A stretch of DNA of 64,000 bases. It comes from Achromobacter spanius (GTDB taxonomy: Bacteria; Pseudomonadota; Gammaproteobacteria; Burkholderiales; Burkholderiaceae_B). Every line of letters begins with the position of its first letter. The stretch's first letter is position 1. Shown here piece by piece: positions 43,581 through 52,427 of the stretch. The stretch lies in NCBI RefSeq assembly GCF_003994415.1, contig NZ_CP034689.1:3658001-3722000 (forward strand), written 5' to 3'. A program made the translations under genes and the position numbers. Below the pieces are notes generated by a model that was given only the letters and a program-made list of their open reading frames with translations, was not told the DNA's origin and searched no databases.

Positions 43581-45469
43581 AAGGTCGGCGCCGACATCGA
43601 GTAGGCCTCGGCCTGTCCGGTGGAAGGCTCCAGCCACCCCGCCAGGCGCTGCATCCCTTGCGGCGAGTAATGCGCCCACAACTGGCCTGTGTCGTACTGG
43701 CGCAGGCTGCGCAGTTCGGCAGGCAGCGTGTGCCCCAAGGCATCCATCAGAACCCATCCGGTTGAAAGCAAGGGCGTGGCGGGCATGAAATCAGTGGGCG
43801 TGTAGGGGCCACGCAGCAGGTCGCGCGACAGCAATGCCAGGTCGAACAGATGGACGCCCAAACGCTGGAACATGTAGTCGCGCAACTCGCGGATACGGTC
43901 AATTTCGCCGATCTCGCGATAGGCGTAGGCTGCGTAAAGGGCCAGGGCGGGATCCAGGAATTGCAGCTTGGCCATGCGCTCGTCCAAGGCCTGCGCGCTG
44001 GTCTTGTCGACTTCAAATACGTTTTGCTTGGCGGCTTCCGCCACCACGGCGCGCAGCCACTGAAGCTGGCGCATATCGTCGGTGTCGGCCTGGGCGTACA
44101 GCGGGTCGTAGTGCAGCGCGATGCGTTCTTCGGCGTCCCATCTCAGCGTGGCGATGCATCCGTTGAAAAGGGGGACCAGGAAGCCCGAGCCGTCGTGCAG
44201 CTGCACCAATGCCTGCTTGGGCGTCCAGAGATCCGGGAATTGCCAGGAGTCGAACACGACGATGTCCTGGCCGCCGTTCGCGCCGACCGTGCCGAAGCCG
44301 GGCATGATGGCGCCATCGTATTCCAGACACGTTACGGTTAGCACCCGTTGCCCGATCGCGACCAGACCGGACGCCTCCAGCTCGGGAATACCCAGGCCAA
44401 GCGCCCTAGTCGCCTTTTGAAGCACGTCCCGGGCTTGTTCACCCAGAACATCGAGCGACGGAATTTCCAGGTTGGCCTCGTCCAGCGAATGACGAAGCAC
44501 ATGGCTGACCAAGCCTTCCGCCGATAACAGCGACAGGCCGGGCGAACCCAAGGCGGGCGCACCGGACGGCGCATGCCCGTCTCCTGACGCTCCGTCTTTG
44601 CTTGCCTGCCCCTTGGCGTCCGGGAGCCCGCTGTGGGAACCGTCGCCGAAGGACGCACCCAGGTTTCCGAACGGCCCATCGCCCGTCTGGGAAATTCTGG
44701 GATCAAATCGCGCCAGCCAAGCTTGTTCGTCCGACAGGATGTACGCGTCGGGATCCTGATTGATGGTCGGAGAAAAGCCCTGCGCGCGCAGGTACTCGGG
44801 CACAAGCGTCTTCAACGCCATCTGCAATGGCCGCGGCCGGATGAAGCCGGCCGTAGCCACCTGGGGTTTCGCGCCGCGCAGCACCTCGAACAGCACCTCG
44901 GTGTAAGCGGCCTTATACACGCCGTTGGCGCCAACCCGAACAGGAACTTCCAGTGCCGGCGCACCCAACCTGGTAGCGTAAAAGACATCGACCCAGGACG
45001 AGTCGTTCACATCAATAGAATTGGGAAATATGCCAGCGCCGTGCAATTTCGTATGGGCCACGTCTTTCGGCACGGTGCGGCAGGCGTCTGAAATGAACAC
45101 CACATGGCGCACGCTGCCGAGTTTCGCGGATTCTTGGCTGACAAACAGGTTGACGGCCGCATTCAGGTCATTGGGGGCATCGGACAGATGCCAGAACTCC
45201 CCGCGGCCGTCCATGGAGCCGTGTCCGGAGAAATAGACAATCAACTGTTCCACCGGGTCCTGCTCAACAAAATGCCGGACCCAACGGTAGATCTGATGAG
45301 TCGTCACAGGCTCCCCCGCGCCGTCCGTGATGCGGGCAATGCGGTCTGCCGGAATGCCCTGCCCGCGCGCCCATTGCTCCATCAGGTCCACGGCGCTTTC
45401 CACCGCTTCCAGACGGCCCAAATGGCCGCGCGTCTGGCTAACGCCGATAAGAACGATTGCCCGATCCAT
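43577..45469 (-). CDS. caspase-like (C14) protease with large C-terminal domain
   Basis: The 630-residue protein starts with a caspase/metacaspase fold: DRAIVLIGVS, then the catalytic His83 in IVYFSGHGSMDG and Cys130 in HVVFISDACRTVP. Residues about 140-260 complete the p20/p10-like domain. A Gly/Asp/Ser-rich linker follows (GDGSHSGLPDAKGQASKDGA, about 305-345), then about 280 residues of unknown C-terminal domain with paired helices (LYAAYAYREIGEIDRIRELR). No signal peptide. The start at 45469 is the first ATG consistent with the fold; longer in-frame extension is non-homologous. It overlaps the hydrolase gene by ATGA. A toxic or defence role for the pair is inference. Confidence 0.85.
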   Translation of the reverse strand: MDRAIVLIGVSQTRGHLGRLEAVESAVDLMEQWARGQGIPADRIARITDGAGEPVTTHQIYRWVRHFVEQDPVEQLIVYFSGHGSMDGRGEFWHLSDAPNDLNAAVNLFVSQESAKLGSVRHVVFISDACRTVPKDVAHTKLHGAGIFPNSIDVNDSSWVDVFYATRLGAPALEVPVRVGANGVYKAAYTEVLFEVLRGAKPQVATAGFIRPRPLQMALKTLVPEYLRAQGFSPTINQDPDAYILSDEQAWLARFDPRISQTGDGPFGNLGASFGDGSHSGLPDAKGQASKDGASGDGHAPSGAPALGSPGLSLLSAEGLVSHVLRHSLDEANLEIPSLDVLGEQARDVLQKATRALGLGIPELEASGLVAIGQRVLTVTCLEYDGAIMPGFGTVGANGGQDIVVFDSWQFPDLWTPKQALVQLHDGSGFLVPLFNGCIATLRWDAEERIALHYDPLYAQADTDDMRQLQWLRAVVAEAAKQNVFEVDKTSAQALDERMAKLQFLDPALALYAAYAYREIGEIDRIRELRDYMFQRLGVHLFDLALLSRDLLRGPYTPTDFMPATPLLSTGWVLMDALGHTLPAELRSLRQYDTGQLWAHYSPQGMQRLAGWLEPSTGQAEAYSMSAPTL

Positions 45470-45630
45470 GCCGTCTCGCCTTGACGCGCCGTGCGCGCCT
45501 GTGCCCAAGCGTTTACCTGGATGCAGGTCTTTCAACCCGGCCGCCGAAAAGAGTACGCCCGGGGTCCCCGGGCGCACAATGATGCATGGGCACCGGGTAG
45601 CAAGCGCTGCCCCAGGCCCCGGCGCTGCGC

Positions 45631-47595
45631 CTAGCGGTACAGCACCGTCGGCAGCCACATCCCGATTTCCGGGAACATGTACAGCAGGAAGATCGCCACG
45701 ATCTGGATGCCCATGAACGGCATCATGCCCAGGAAAATCTGGTTCAGCGTGACGTGCGGCGGCGATACGCCTTTCAGATAGAACGCCGACATGGCCACGG
45801 GCGGCGACAAGAACGCGGTTTGCAGGTTCAGCGCCACCAGCAGGCCGAAGAACAAGGGGTCGATGCCGAAGGTGTTCAGAAGCGGCACGAAGATGGGCAT
45901 GAAGATCACGATGATCTCGGTCCATTCCAAGGGCCAGCCCAGCAGGAAAATAATGGCCTGCGCCAGCAACAGGAACTGGATGGGCGTAAGGCCCAGCGAC
46001 AGCACCCATTCTTCAATGATGCGCTGGCCGCCCAGCAGCGCGAACGCCGCCGAGAAGATGGACGACCCCACGAACAGCCAGCACACCATTGCACTGGTCT
46101 TGGCGGTAAGGAATACCGATTCGCGCAGCACCGGCAGGTTCAGGCGCCGGTACGCCAGCGCCAGCAAGGCGCCGCCCATGGCGCCCATGGCCGCGGCTTC
46201 GCTGGGCGTGGCCAGGCCGAAGACGATGGAACCCAGCACCGCCGCGATCATCACCGCCAAGGGGAAGAACGAGCCCATCAGCATCTTGAAGATCTCAAGG
46301 CGCGCCCAGGTCAGCGCGGCGTAGAACACCACCAGCATCACCGCGCAGATGGCGGCGAAAATCCAGAAGCCGGTTGGCGCGGCGACGGCGTTGTCCTTGT
46401 CTTCAACGGCGGCCGAGGCGGCGGCAGCGGCGGGCTCGGTGGCGGGTTCGGCCTGCGGCGTGCCGGGCGGTTCCGACAAGCCCCCTGAACCGGCATCCGA
46501 CAACGGCGGCTCGGCCAAGCCATCGACCGGGGGTTCGCTCAGACCGGAATCAAACCCGCCCGAATCAAAGCCGCCAGAATCAAAGCCACCGCCCCCCAAT
46601 TGCAGTTCAGCGGGAATCTCGTATTCCACCACCGGGCGCGTCAGCCCATGGTGCACCACCGCCACCAGCAACACGGTCACGGCCAGCGGCGCCAGCACCG
46701 TCGCCATGTTGCGCAGCATGAAGCCGAACGGCACGCCGTGGTTGCGGCGGCCCTTGAACATGGCGGCCACCATGCCGGTCAAGGCGCGCGTGTATCCGGC
46801 GGCGGCCAAGGTCTTGGTTTCGGGTGACAAGGGCACGCCGCGCTCGCTAACCGGCAAGGGCGGCGCCATGTCGGGGCGCAGCTTGGCCAGGATGATCACG
46901 TAGCCCATATACAGCGCGGCCAGCATGATGCCGGGAAACAGTGCGCCGGCGTACAACTGCACCACCGACACGCCCGTGGTCGCGCCGTACACGATCAACA
47001 TGACCGACGGCGGCAGCAAGATGCCCAGGCAACCGCCCGCCGTGATGGACCCGGCCGTCAGGCGCACGCTGTAGCCGGCCTTCAACATGGCGGGCATGGC
47101 CAACAGGCCCATCAACGTCACCACCGCGCCGACGATGCCGGTGGCGGTGGCGAAGATGGCGCAGGTGGCCAGCGTGGCCACCGCCAGCGCGCCGGGCAGA
47201 CGCGCCAGCGCCAGGTGCATGGACCGGAACAGCTTTTCAATCAGGTTGGCGCGTTCAACCAAGTACCCCATGAAGACGAAGAGCGGAATTGAAATCAGCG
47301 AATCGTTCGTCATGGTCGCGTACGTGCGCTGCACCATCAGGTCCAGCGTCTGCCTGATCGAGCGGCCCGCGTCGTCGCTTTGCAGGTAGTACGCCAGAAA
47401 CGTGAACAACACGCCCATGCCCATCAGCGTGAACGCCGTGGGAAAGCCCAGCATGATGGCCACGACAATCAGCGCCAGCATCAACAGCCCGATGTGCCCC
47501 TGGGTGATCTCGCCCCATGGGGTCAGGAAGGCGATCATCGACAGCACTATCCCGATGCAGGACAGGCCAAACCACAACGCCTTGTGGATTTTCAT
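45631..47595 (-). CDS. TRAP transporter large permease (DctM) with low-complexity insertion
   Basis: Large inner-membrane subunit of a tripartite ATP-independent transporter. The 654-residue protein shows DctM features such as FVFMGYLVERANLIEKLFRS and GCLGILLPPSVMLIVYG, with twelve or more helices. It is longer than the usual 430-480 residues because of a cytoplasmic or periplasmic insertion (about residues 328-402) made of FDSGG repeats followed by an SEPP/AEP/Ala-rich stretch. The start at 47595 is coupled to the DctQ stop by ATGA. Confidence 0.9.
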   Translation of the reverse strand: MKIHKALWFGLSCIGIVLSMIAFLTPWGEITQGHIGLLMLALIVVAIMLGFPTAFTLMGMGVLFTFLAYYLQSDDAGRSIRQTLDLMVQRTYATMTNDSLISIPLFVFMGYLVERANLIEKLFRSMHLALARLPGALAVATLATCAIFATATGIVGAVVTLMGLLAMPAMLKAGYSVRLTAGSITAGGCLGILLPPSVMLIVYGATTGVSVVQLYAGALFPGIMLAALYMGYVIILAKLRPDMAPPLPVSERGVPLSPETKTLAAAGYTRALTGMVAAMFKGRRNHGVPFGFMLRNMATVLAPLAVTVLLVAVVHHGLTRPVVEYEIPAELQLGGGGFDSGGFDSGGFDSGLSEPPVDGLAEPPLSDAGSGGLSEPPGTPQAEPATEPAAAAASAAVEDKDNAVAAPTGFWIFAAICAVMLVVFYAALTWARLEIFKMLMGSFFPLAVMIAAVLGSIVFGLATPSEAAAMGAMGGALLALAYRRLNLPVLRESVFLTAKTSAMVCWLFVGSSIFSAAFALLGGQRIIEEWVLSLGLTPIQFLLLAQAIIFLLGWPLEWTEIIVIFMPIFVPLLNTFGIDPLFFGLLVALNLQTAFLSPPVAMSAFYLKGVSPPHVTLNQIFLGMMPFMGIQIVAIFLLYMFPEIGMWLPTVLYR

Positions 47596-48218
47596 CGGTG
47601 GGGTTCCCGGGGGGTGGTCACGTAACGGTCCAGTTGGGCGATGTCTTCGTCCTTCACGTGCACCATCTTCTTCAGCTTGTCGATGTCCACTTCCTCGACG
47701 TCTTCTTCGCGTGACGGCCACGTGCCGCGCCGCAGGCACAGCACGCAACGCAGCACCTCGGCCACGCCTTGCAGCAGCAGCACCGCGCCCGCCACGGGAA
47801 TGAAGGCCTTGAAGGGATAGATGGGCGGCCCGTTGGCCATCAGCGACGAGTGCTCGCCGATGGCGATGGAGTAGCTGGCGTAATACCAGCCCGCCCACAC
47901 CAGCGCGATCACGCCGGGAAAGAAGAACACCAGGTACAGGATCAAGTCCAGGCCACCCTGTACGCGCGGCGGCAGGAAGCCGTAGAGGATGTCGCCGCGC
48001 ACATGGCCGTTCTTGGCCAGCGTGTAGGCGCCGGCCATCATGAAGAGGATGCCGTAATACATCATCTGCATGTCGAACGCCCAGGCGCTGGGCTTGTTCA
48101 GCAGATACCGCGCCGCCACCTCCCAGCACACGTGCAGGGTCAGTACGACGATCAGCCAGGCAAAAGTCTTGCCGACGAAGGTGGAGACGCGGTCTATCAG
48201 ACGGACGAGACGAAGCAT
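47592..48218 (-). CDS. TRAP transporter small permease (DctQ)
   Basis: The 208-residue protein has four predicted membrane helices and the typical WEVAARYLLNKPSAWAFDMQ motif after helix 1. The C-terminal cytoplasmic tail is charged (EEDVEEVDIDKLKKMVHVKD), longer than usual. It sits between the binding protein (19 bp gap) and DctM (overlap), in the order binding protein, small permease, large permease. Confidence 0.92.
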   Translation of the reverse strand: MLRLVRLIDRVSTFVGKTFAWLIVVLTLHVCWEVAARYLLNKPSAWAFDMQMMYYGILFMMAGAYTLAKNGHVRGDILYGFLPPRVQGGLDLILYLVFFFPGVIALVWAGWYYASYSIAIGEHSSLMANGPPIYPFKAFIPVAGAVLLLQGVAEVLRCVLCLRRGTWPSREEDVEEVDIDKLKKMVHVKDEDIAQLDRYVTTPREPHR

Positions 48219-48237
48219 CGATGGGCCTGGGTTGGGG

Positions 48238-49362
48238 TCAGGCCGGCTTGCTGCTACGCGAGAAATAATGGTTGTAGGCCATTCGGAAATTGACCGAGGT
48301 ATCCCCCTGCCAACGCCCCACCCGTTCGGCGAAAGCGCGCTGCGATTCCAGCACTTTCTTGAACAAGGGGTTCTCGGCCGAGCGCTTGGCGATCATCTCG
48401 TCCCAGATCTTCAACTGCTGCTGCAGGATGGCGTCGGGCGTCTTGTAGAACTTGACGTTGTGTTCCTTCTGCAGCTTGATGTAGTCCTGCGAGTAGCGGT
48501 TCGCGGCCTTCCAGGACATGTCGGCGCTGCTGGCCTGCGCCGCATAGCTCAGCACGTGCTTCAAGTGCGGCGGCAGCGCGTCGTACTTGGCCTTGTTGAA
48601 CAGGATTTCGAACTGTTCCGCGCTTTGGTGAAAGCTCTGCAGCATGCAGATCTTGGACACGTCCTGAAAGCCCAGCGCCAGGTCCGACGATGCGTTGTTG
48701 AACTCGGCGCCATCCAGCAGGCCGCGGTCCAGGGCGGGCACGATTTCACCGCCCGGCAAGGCGTTCACCGCCAGGCCCATGGCGGTGTACATATCGATGG
48801 CCAGACCCACGGTGCGAAACTTCACGCCCTTGACGTCTTCAACCTTGGTGACCGGCCGCTTGAACCAGCCAAAGGGTTGCGTGGGCATCGGGCCATACAT
48901 CAGGGACACCACGTTCACGCCCATGGCCTTCTGGATTTCCGTCAGCAGGTCCTTGCCGCCGCCGTACTCATGCCAGGCCAGCAGCATGTTGGCGTCCATG
49001 CCAAACGCGGGCCCCGAGCCCCATAGCGCCACGGCCGTGTTCTTGCCGTACCAATACGCCACCACGCCATGGCCGCCGTCCAGCGTGCCAGCCGACACCG
49101 CGTCCAGCAGGTCAAACGCCTTCACCACCGCGCCCGCCGGCAACACCTCGATCGTCAACTGGCCGCCGGCCATGTCGTTGACCTTTTGCGCGTAGTCGCG
49201 GGCGAACTCGTGGAAGATGTCGTTGGCGGGCCAAGTGCTTTGGAACCGCATCGAAATGGGCGCGTTCTGCGCCCGGGTGACAGCAGGAAAACCCAGTGCG
49301 GCGGCGCCCGCGACGGCAGCGCCGGAAATGAACTTGCGGCGGGGCTTTGTGACGTGTTGCAT
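48238..49362 (-). CDS. TRAP transporter substrate-binding protein (DctP)
   Basis: Periplasmic solute receptor of 374 residues. The N-terminus has a twin-arginine-type signal (KPRRKFISGAAVAGAAALGF, with mature start after VTRAQ). The DctP fold is shown by PISMRFQSTWPANDIFHEFA and PTQPFGWFKRPVTKVEDVKG, and the conserved ligand arginine in KGVKFRTVGL (about residue 187). The ATG at 49362 follows an AAGGAG ribosome site. The substrate is an organic acid or related compound not predictable here. Confidence 0.93.
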   Translation of the reverse strand: MQHVTKPRRKFISGAAVAGAAALGFPAVTRAQNAPISMRFQSTWPANDIFHEFARDYAQKVNDMAGGQLTIEVLPAGAVVKAFDLLDAVSAGTLDGGHGVVAYWYGKNTAVALWGSGPAFGMDANMLLAWHEYGGGKDLLTEIQKAMGVNVVSLMYGPMPTQPFGWFKRPVTKVEDVKGVKFRTVGLAIDMYTAMGLAVNALPGGEIVPALDRGLLDGAEFNNASSDLALGFQDVSKICMLQSFHQSAEQFEILFNKAKYDALPPHLKHVLSYAAQASSADMSWKAANRYSQDYIKLQKEHNVKFYKTPDAILQQQLKIWDEMIAKRSAENPLFKKVLESQRAFAERVGRWQGDTSVNFRMAYNHYFSRSSKPA

Positions 49363-49631
49363 GGCTTCTTGTCTCCTTGGTGGACTACATGGGACCAGCT
49401 TGTAGTAACTGCACCTGCGAGGACGCGGGGGATCGCCTGCTGCGCGCTTCCCTGTGTCGGGGCTACGACTGCTTTGCAACTTTGTGCTGATTAAACCTGC
49501 CTGACTAACGGCTGACAATCAGCTTGTTGTCGGGAATTACCCTACAGGGGGGCTAGTGCGTTTGAAGGGGATGTTGCGCTTGCCCGACCTGCCGCGCGGC
49601 CAGGCAATGTGCATGCCATCACGAAGCAGGC

Positions 49632-50264
49632 CTACTCGGGCCGACGCACCGCCCTGACCTTGCCGCTGTTGCCGCCGCCGCAGAAAAAGCGGCCCGCGCC
49701 ATCTGACTCCAGGCCCGACACGCCCACGCCCGCGGGCATGTCAATGCTTTCCAGCACGGCGCCAGTTGCCGGGTCCAGGCGGCGCAAGTCGCTGTCGTCG
49801 TTCTCCCAGGTGCCATGCCAGAGTTCGCCGTCCACCCAGGTGACGCCGGTCACGTAGCGGTTGGAATCTATCGTGCGCAGCACGCGGCCGGTCTCCGGGT
49901 CCACTTGGTGGATCTTGCGTTGCTGGTATTGACCAACCCACAGCGAGCCATCGGCCCAGGCCATGCCGGACGCTTCCGCGCCGCCGGGCGCGGGAATAGT
50001 GGCGTGCACGCGGCCGTTGGCCGGGTCCACCTTCAGAATGCTGCCGTCCGAAATTTGATAAAGGAATTTGCCGTCGAAGGCGGTGCCGGCGTTGGCCACC
50101 ATGTTCAACGTGCGCTGCGTTTCGCCGCTGTCGGGGTCCAGGTTGATTAGCTTGTCACCCGTGGCAAACCAGATCTGGCTGCCGTCGTAGCTCACGCCAT
50201 GCACGGCGTCGACATCAGGGAAAGGACCATACTCACGCAGGATTTGGGCTTGGCTTCGTTTCAT
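49632..50264 (-). CDS. beta-propeller (SMP-30/YncE-like) protein
   Basis: The 210-residue protein contains repeated motifs such as GVSYDGSQIWFATGDKLINL, GMAWADGSLWVGQYQQRKIH, VTWVDGELWHGTWENDDSDL and GLESDGAGRFFCGGGNSGK, the blades of a small propeller of the gluconolactonase/PQQ type. No signal peptide is seen. It lies 31 bp downstream of a regulator-like gene in the same direction. It could be a lactonase or a scaffold; the usual metal residues were not all identified. Confidence 0.82.
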   Translation of the reverse strand: MKRSQAQILREYGPFPDVDAVHGVSYDGSQIWFATGDKLINLDPDSGETQRTLNMVANAGTAFDGKFLYQISDGSILKVDPANGRVHATIPAPGGAEASGMAWADGSLWVGQYQQRKIHQVDPETGRVLRTIDSNRYVTGVTWVDGELWHGTWENDDSDLRRLDPATGAVLESIDMPAGVGVSGLESDGAGRFFCGGGNSGKVRAVRRPE

Positions 50265-50295
50265 GTCTGGCTCCTTGTAATGGGGTGAATCCATG

Positions 50296-51525
50296 CTACA
50301 GGCCGGGCACCAGCGTAGGGAGTAACAAGCTTGTCGTGAATGCCGGCACGGCCGGTGTCGTCCAGCGCCGCGCGCGGCCATGGCCCAGCGGCTGCGCCTG
50401 GCCCGACGCCGCCAGCGCATCCAAGGCGCGCTGCACCGTGCGCTGGCTCGCGCCCAGGGCCAAGGCCAAGGCCGAACTGGACCACGCCTGCCCGTCCACC
50501 AGACAGGCCAGCACCGCCGCGTGATCGCGGTCCGCAACGTCGACGGGACGGGCAAGCACGATGACCTGCGTGTCCGCATGCGGGCGCAGCACAAAGCCAT
50601 GCCGCGTGGCATTCACGTCCGCCATGCCTTGCATCGCGGTGCGCAAACGCCCAATTTCCACGCGCAGCCGCACCCGATGCGACTCGTCTTGAAAGCCGGT
50701 GCGGAAGGCGCGGGCGATCAGCAGTTCGCGGGTCACGTCCTGTGGCCAGGCCTCGGCCAGCATGCGCGCCAGCGTGAACAACACGGGGCGGCTGGCCAGT
50801 GGCGCCGTCTGGCCGTTCTGGCGCAATACGTTGCGGCACGCATCGATGATCAGCGCTGGAGACGCCAGCAGCGTTTCCACTTCGTCCAGCAAGAGATCCC
50901 GCGCGCCGTCTTGCGTGACCAGACGCGCGGCCGGCGCGCGCAGCGTCTGCACCGCGTGATCCACCTCGGCCTGCAAGGCGGCAATGCCCGCCTCACGCGC
51001 AGCGTGTTCGGCGCGCGCCAGTGCCGCTTTGGCACGCGCGGCCTGCACGCGCCGCAGCGCGATGCCGGCCGCGATCAGTTCATGGATGGCGCGGGACGCG
51101 GCCGGCACGGCGTCGCCGTCCACGCTGGCCAGCGTTTGTTCGGCATCGTCCAGGCGGCCCAACATCAATAAGCGCCGCGCCGCCAGATACGCGGCATGCG
51201 CGGCATTGACGGCATCGCCCTGCGCGGTCAGCGTGGCGCGCGCGGCCGCCAGCGATTTCTCGGGCCAGGCCAGGTCACGCGAGGCCAGCGCGACTTCGGC
51301 TTCGGCCACGATGCAGCGGGCGCGCGCCACGGCATGCGCCGGCCCAAACGCGCGGGCCGCCTGGCGCAACAAGACCTTGGCCCGAACGAAATCGCCCAGT
51401 TGCGCCATGGCGATGCCGCGCAAGGCCAAGGCAGGCGCATCATCACGCAGCGCAACGTGGTTCAGCGCGGTCAGCGGGTCGCCTGCCGCCAGGGCGCGCG
51501 CGGCGCTTGTGATCAGCAAATCCAT
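50296..51525 (-). CDS. helix-turn-helix regulator with TPR-like N-terminus
   Basis: The 409-residue protein has about 200 residues of alanine-rich helices resembling tetratricopeptide repeats (LGDFVRAKVLLRQAARAFGP, RLDDAEQTLASVDG). A wHTH-like segment follows (about 255-320, DVTRELLIARAFRTGFQDES, RVRLRVEIGRLRTAMQGM) and a C-terminal winged helix (SALALALGASQRTVQRALDA). It resembles transcriptional activators with a TPR sensor. The neighbouring propeller gene is the likely target or partner. Confidence 0.72.
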   Translation of the reverse strand: MDLLITSAARALAAGDPLTALNHVALRDDAPALALRGIAMAQLGDFVRAKVLLRQAARAFGPAHAVARARCIVAEAEVALASRDLAWPEKSLAAARATLTAQGDAVNAAHAAYLAARRLLMLGRLDDAEQTLASVDGDAVPAASRAIHELIAAGIALRRVQAARAKAALARAEHAAREAGIAALQAEVDHAVQTLRAPAARLVTQDGARDLLLDEVETLLASPALIIDACRNVLRQNGQTAPLASRPVLFTLARMLAEAWPQDVTRELLIARAFRTGFQDESHRVRLRVEIGRLRTAMQGMADVNATRHGFVLRPHADTQVIVLARPVDVADRDHAAVLACLVDGQAWSSSALALALGASQRTVQRALDALAASGQAQPLGHGRARRWTTPAVPAFTTSLLLPTLVPGL

Positions 51526-51697
51526 GAATGTCTCGCCACCTTCAACCCTTGCCCATGCCGGTTGCGACTGAATCTACCACTGCCCGTGGCGCGGATGCGG
51601 GGATGCCCATGCGGCCCCATTTATAAGCCGGCGCCCGCCCACCCGCCCTTCAGCCGCCTGCCAGCGTGTAAACTCCCCCCTTTTTGACTCTGGTGGT

Positions 51698-52417
51698 ATG
51701 TTGCAAGCCCCACAGCGCACAGGTTTAAGCGGCCCGACGCTCATTCGCTTGCTGACTCGCCTGACGGATGTCGACGTTCCGGAATCCAGGCAATCTCTGT
51801 CCGACCATTTGAGCCAGTGGCTCGGCTGGACGGACGCGATCGCGCTGTCCGCGGCGCTGACCACGAGCCCGCCGGTTATCGCCCCCGGCGCGCGTCTGTT
51901 CAGCAGCGCCGAAGAGCGTGAATGCGTGCGCGTGCGCACGACGCTGGCCGACGCCATCGCCAGCGATACGGCGGCCACAAGCGCCAAGCGGTTCGTGCCG
52001 GGACAGGCGCCTGCCAAGCCGTCGGCGGCGGTTGAAGAAGCCCAGGCCGATTACTCGAATTTTCGTCAGCGGTACGTGTCCTTACAGCACACGATGGAGA
52101 CCAGCGTGGGCAATTTGCGCAGCCGCCTGCGCGGCATGGTCGCCGCCCGCAATGGCGAGATGACGCGCCTGGCCGTGGTGGACGCCATCATGGACCGCGC
52201 GTTGCTGCCCAAGGAACGCACCCTGCTGGGCGCGATCCCGAAGCTGCTGCAAGAGCATTTCGAGCGTTTGCGTCTGGCCGAAGAAGCGCAAGAGCCCGCC
52301 ACCCCAGGTGCGTGGCTGGACGTATTCCGCAAGGATATGCGCAGCGTTCTGCTTGCCGAATTGGATGTACGTTTACAACCGGTGGAAGGGCTGCTTGCCG
52401 CCCTTCGCGCCAGCTAA
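51698..52417 (+). CDS. DUF3348 family protein
   Basis: The 239-residue protein has the DUF3348 pattern: an N-terminal helical region (GPTLIRLLTRLTDVDVPESR and LSDHLSQWLGWTDAIAL) and a C-terminal helical region that may be a coiled coil (FRQRYVSLQHTMETSVGNLR, LLQEHFERLRLAEEAQEP). No membrane segment is present, so it is soluble. It is the first gene of a cluster with a MotA/ExbB-like protein, a MotB-like protein and DUF2894, with 10 bp before the next gene. Function is unknown; conserved synteny suggests it is part of the motor complex. Confidence 0.88.
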   Translation: MLQAPQRTGLSGPTLIRLLTRLTDVDVPESRQSLSDHLSQWLGWTDAIALSAALTTSPPVIAPGARLFSSAEERECVRVRTTLADAIASDTAATSAKRFVPGQAPAKPSAAVEEAQADYSNFRQRYVSLQHTMETSVGNLRSRLRGMVAARNGEMTRLAVVDAIMDRALLPKERTLLGAIPKLLQEHFERLRLAEEAQEPATPGAWLDVFRKDMRSVLLAELDVRLQPVEGLLAALRAS

Positions 52418-52427
52418 CCAGGACACC

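Noticed and set aside
49363..49631. Possible small gene between the TRAP and propeller genes
   Set aside because: No open frame with a ribosome site and plausible composition was found in the 269 bp gap.
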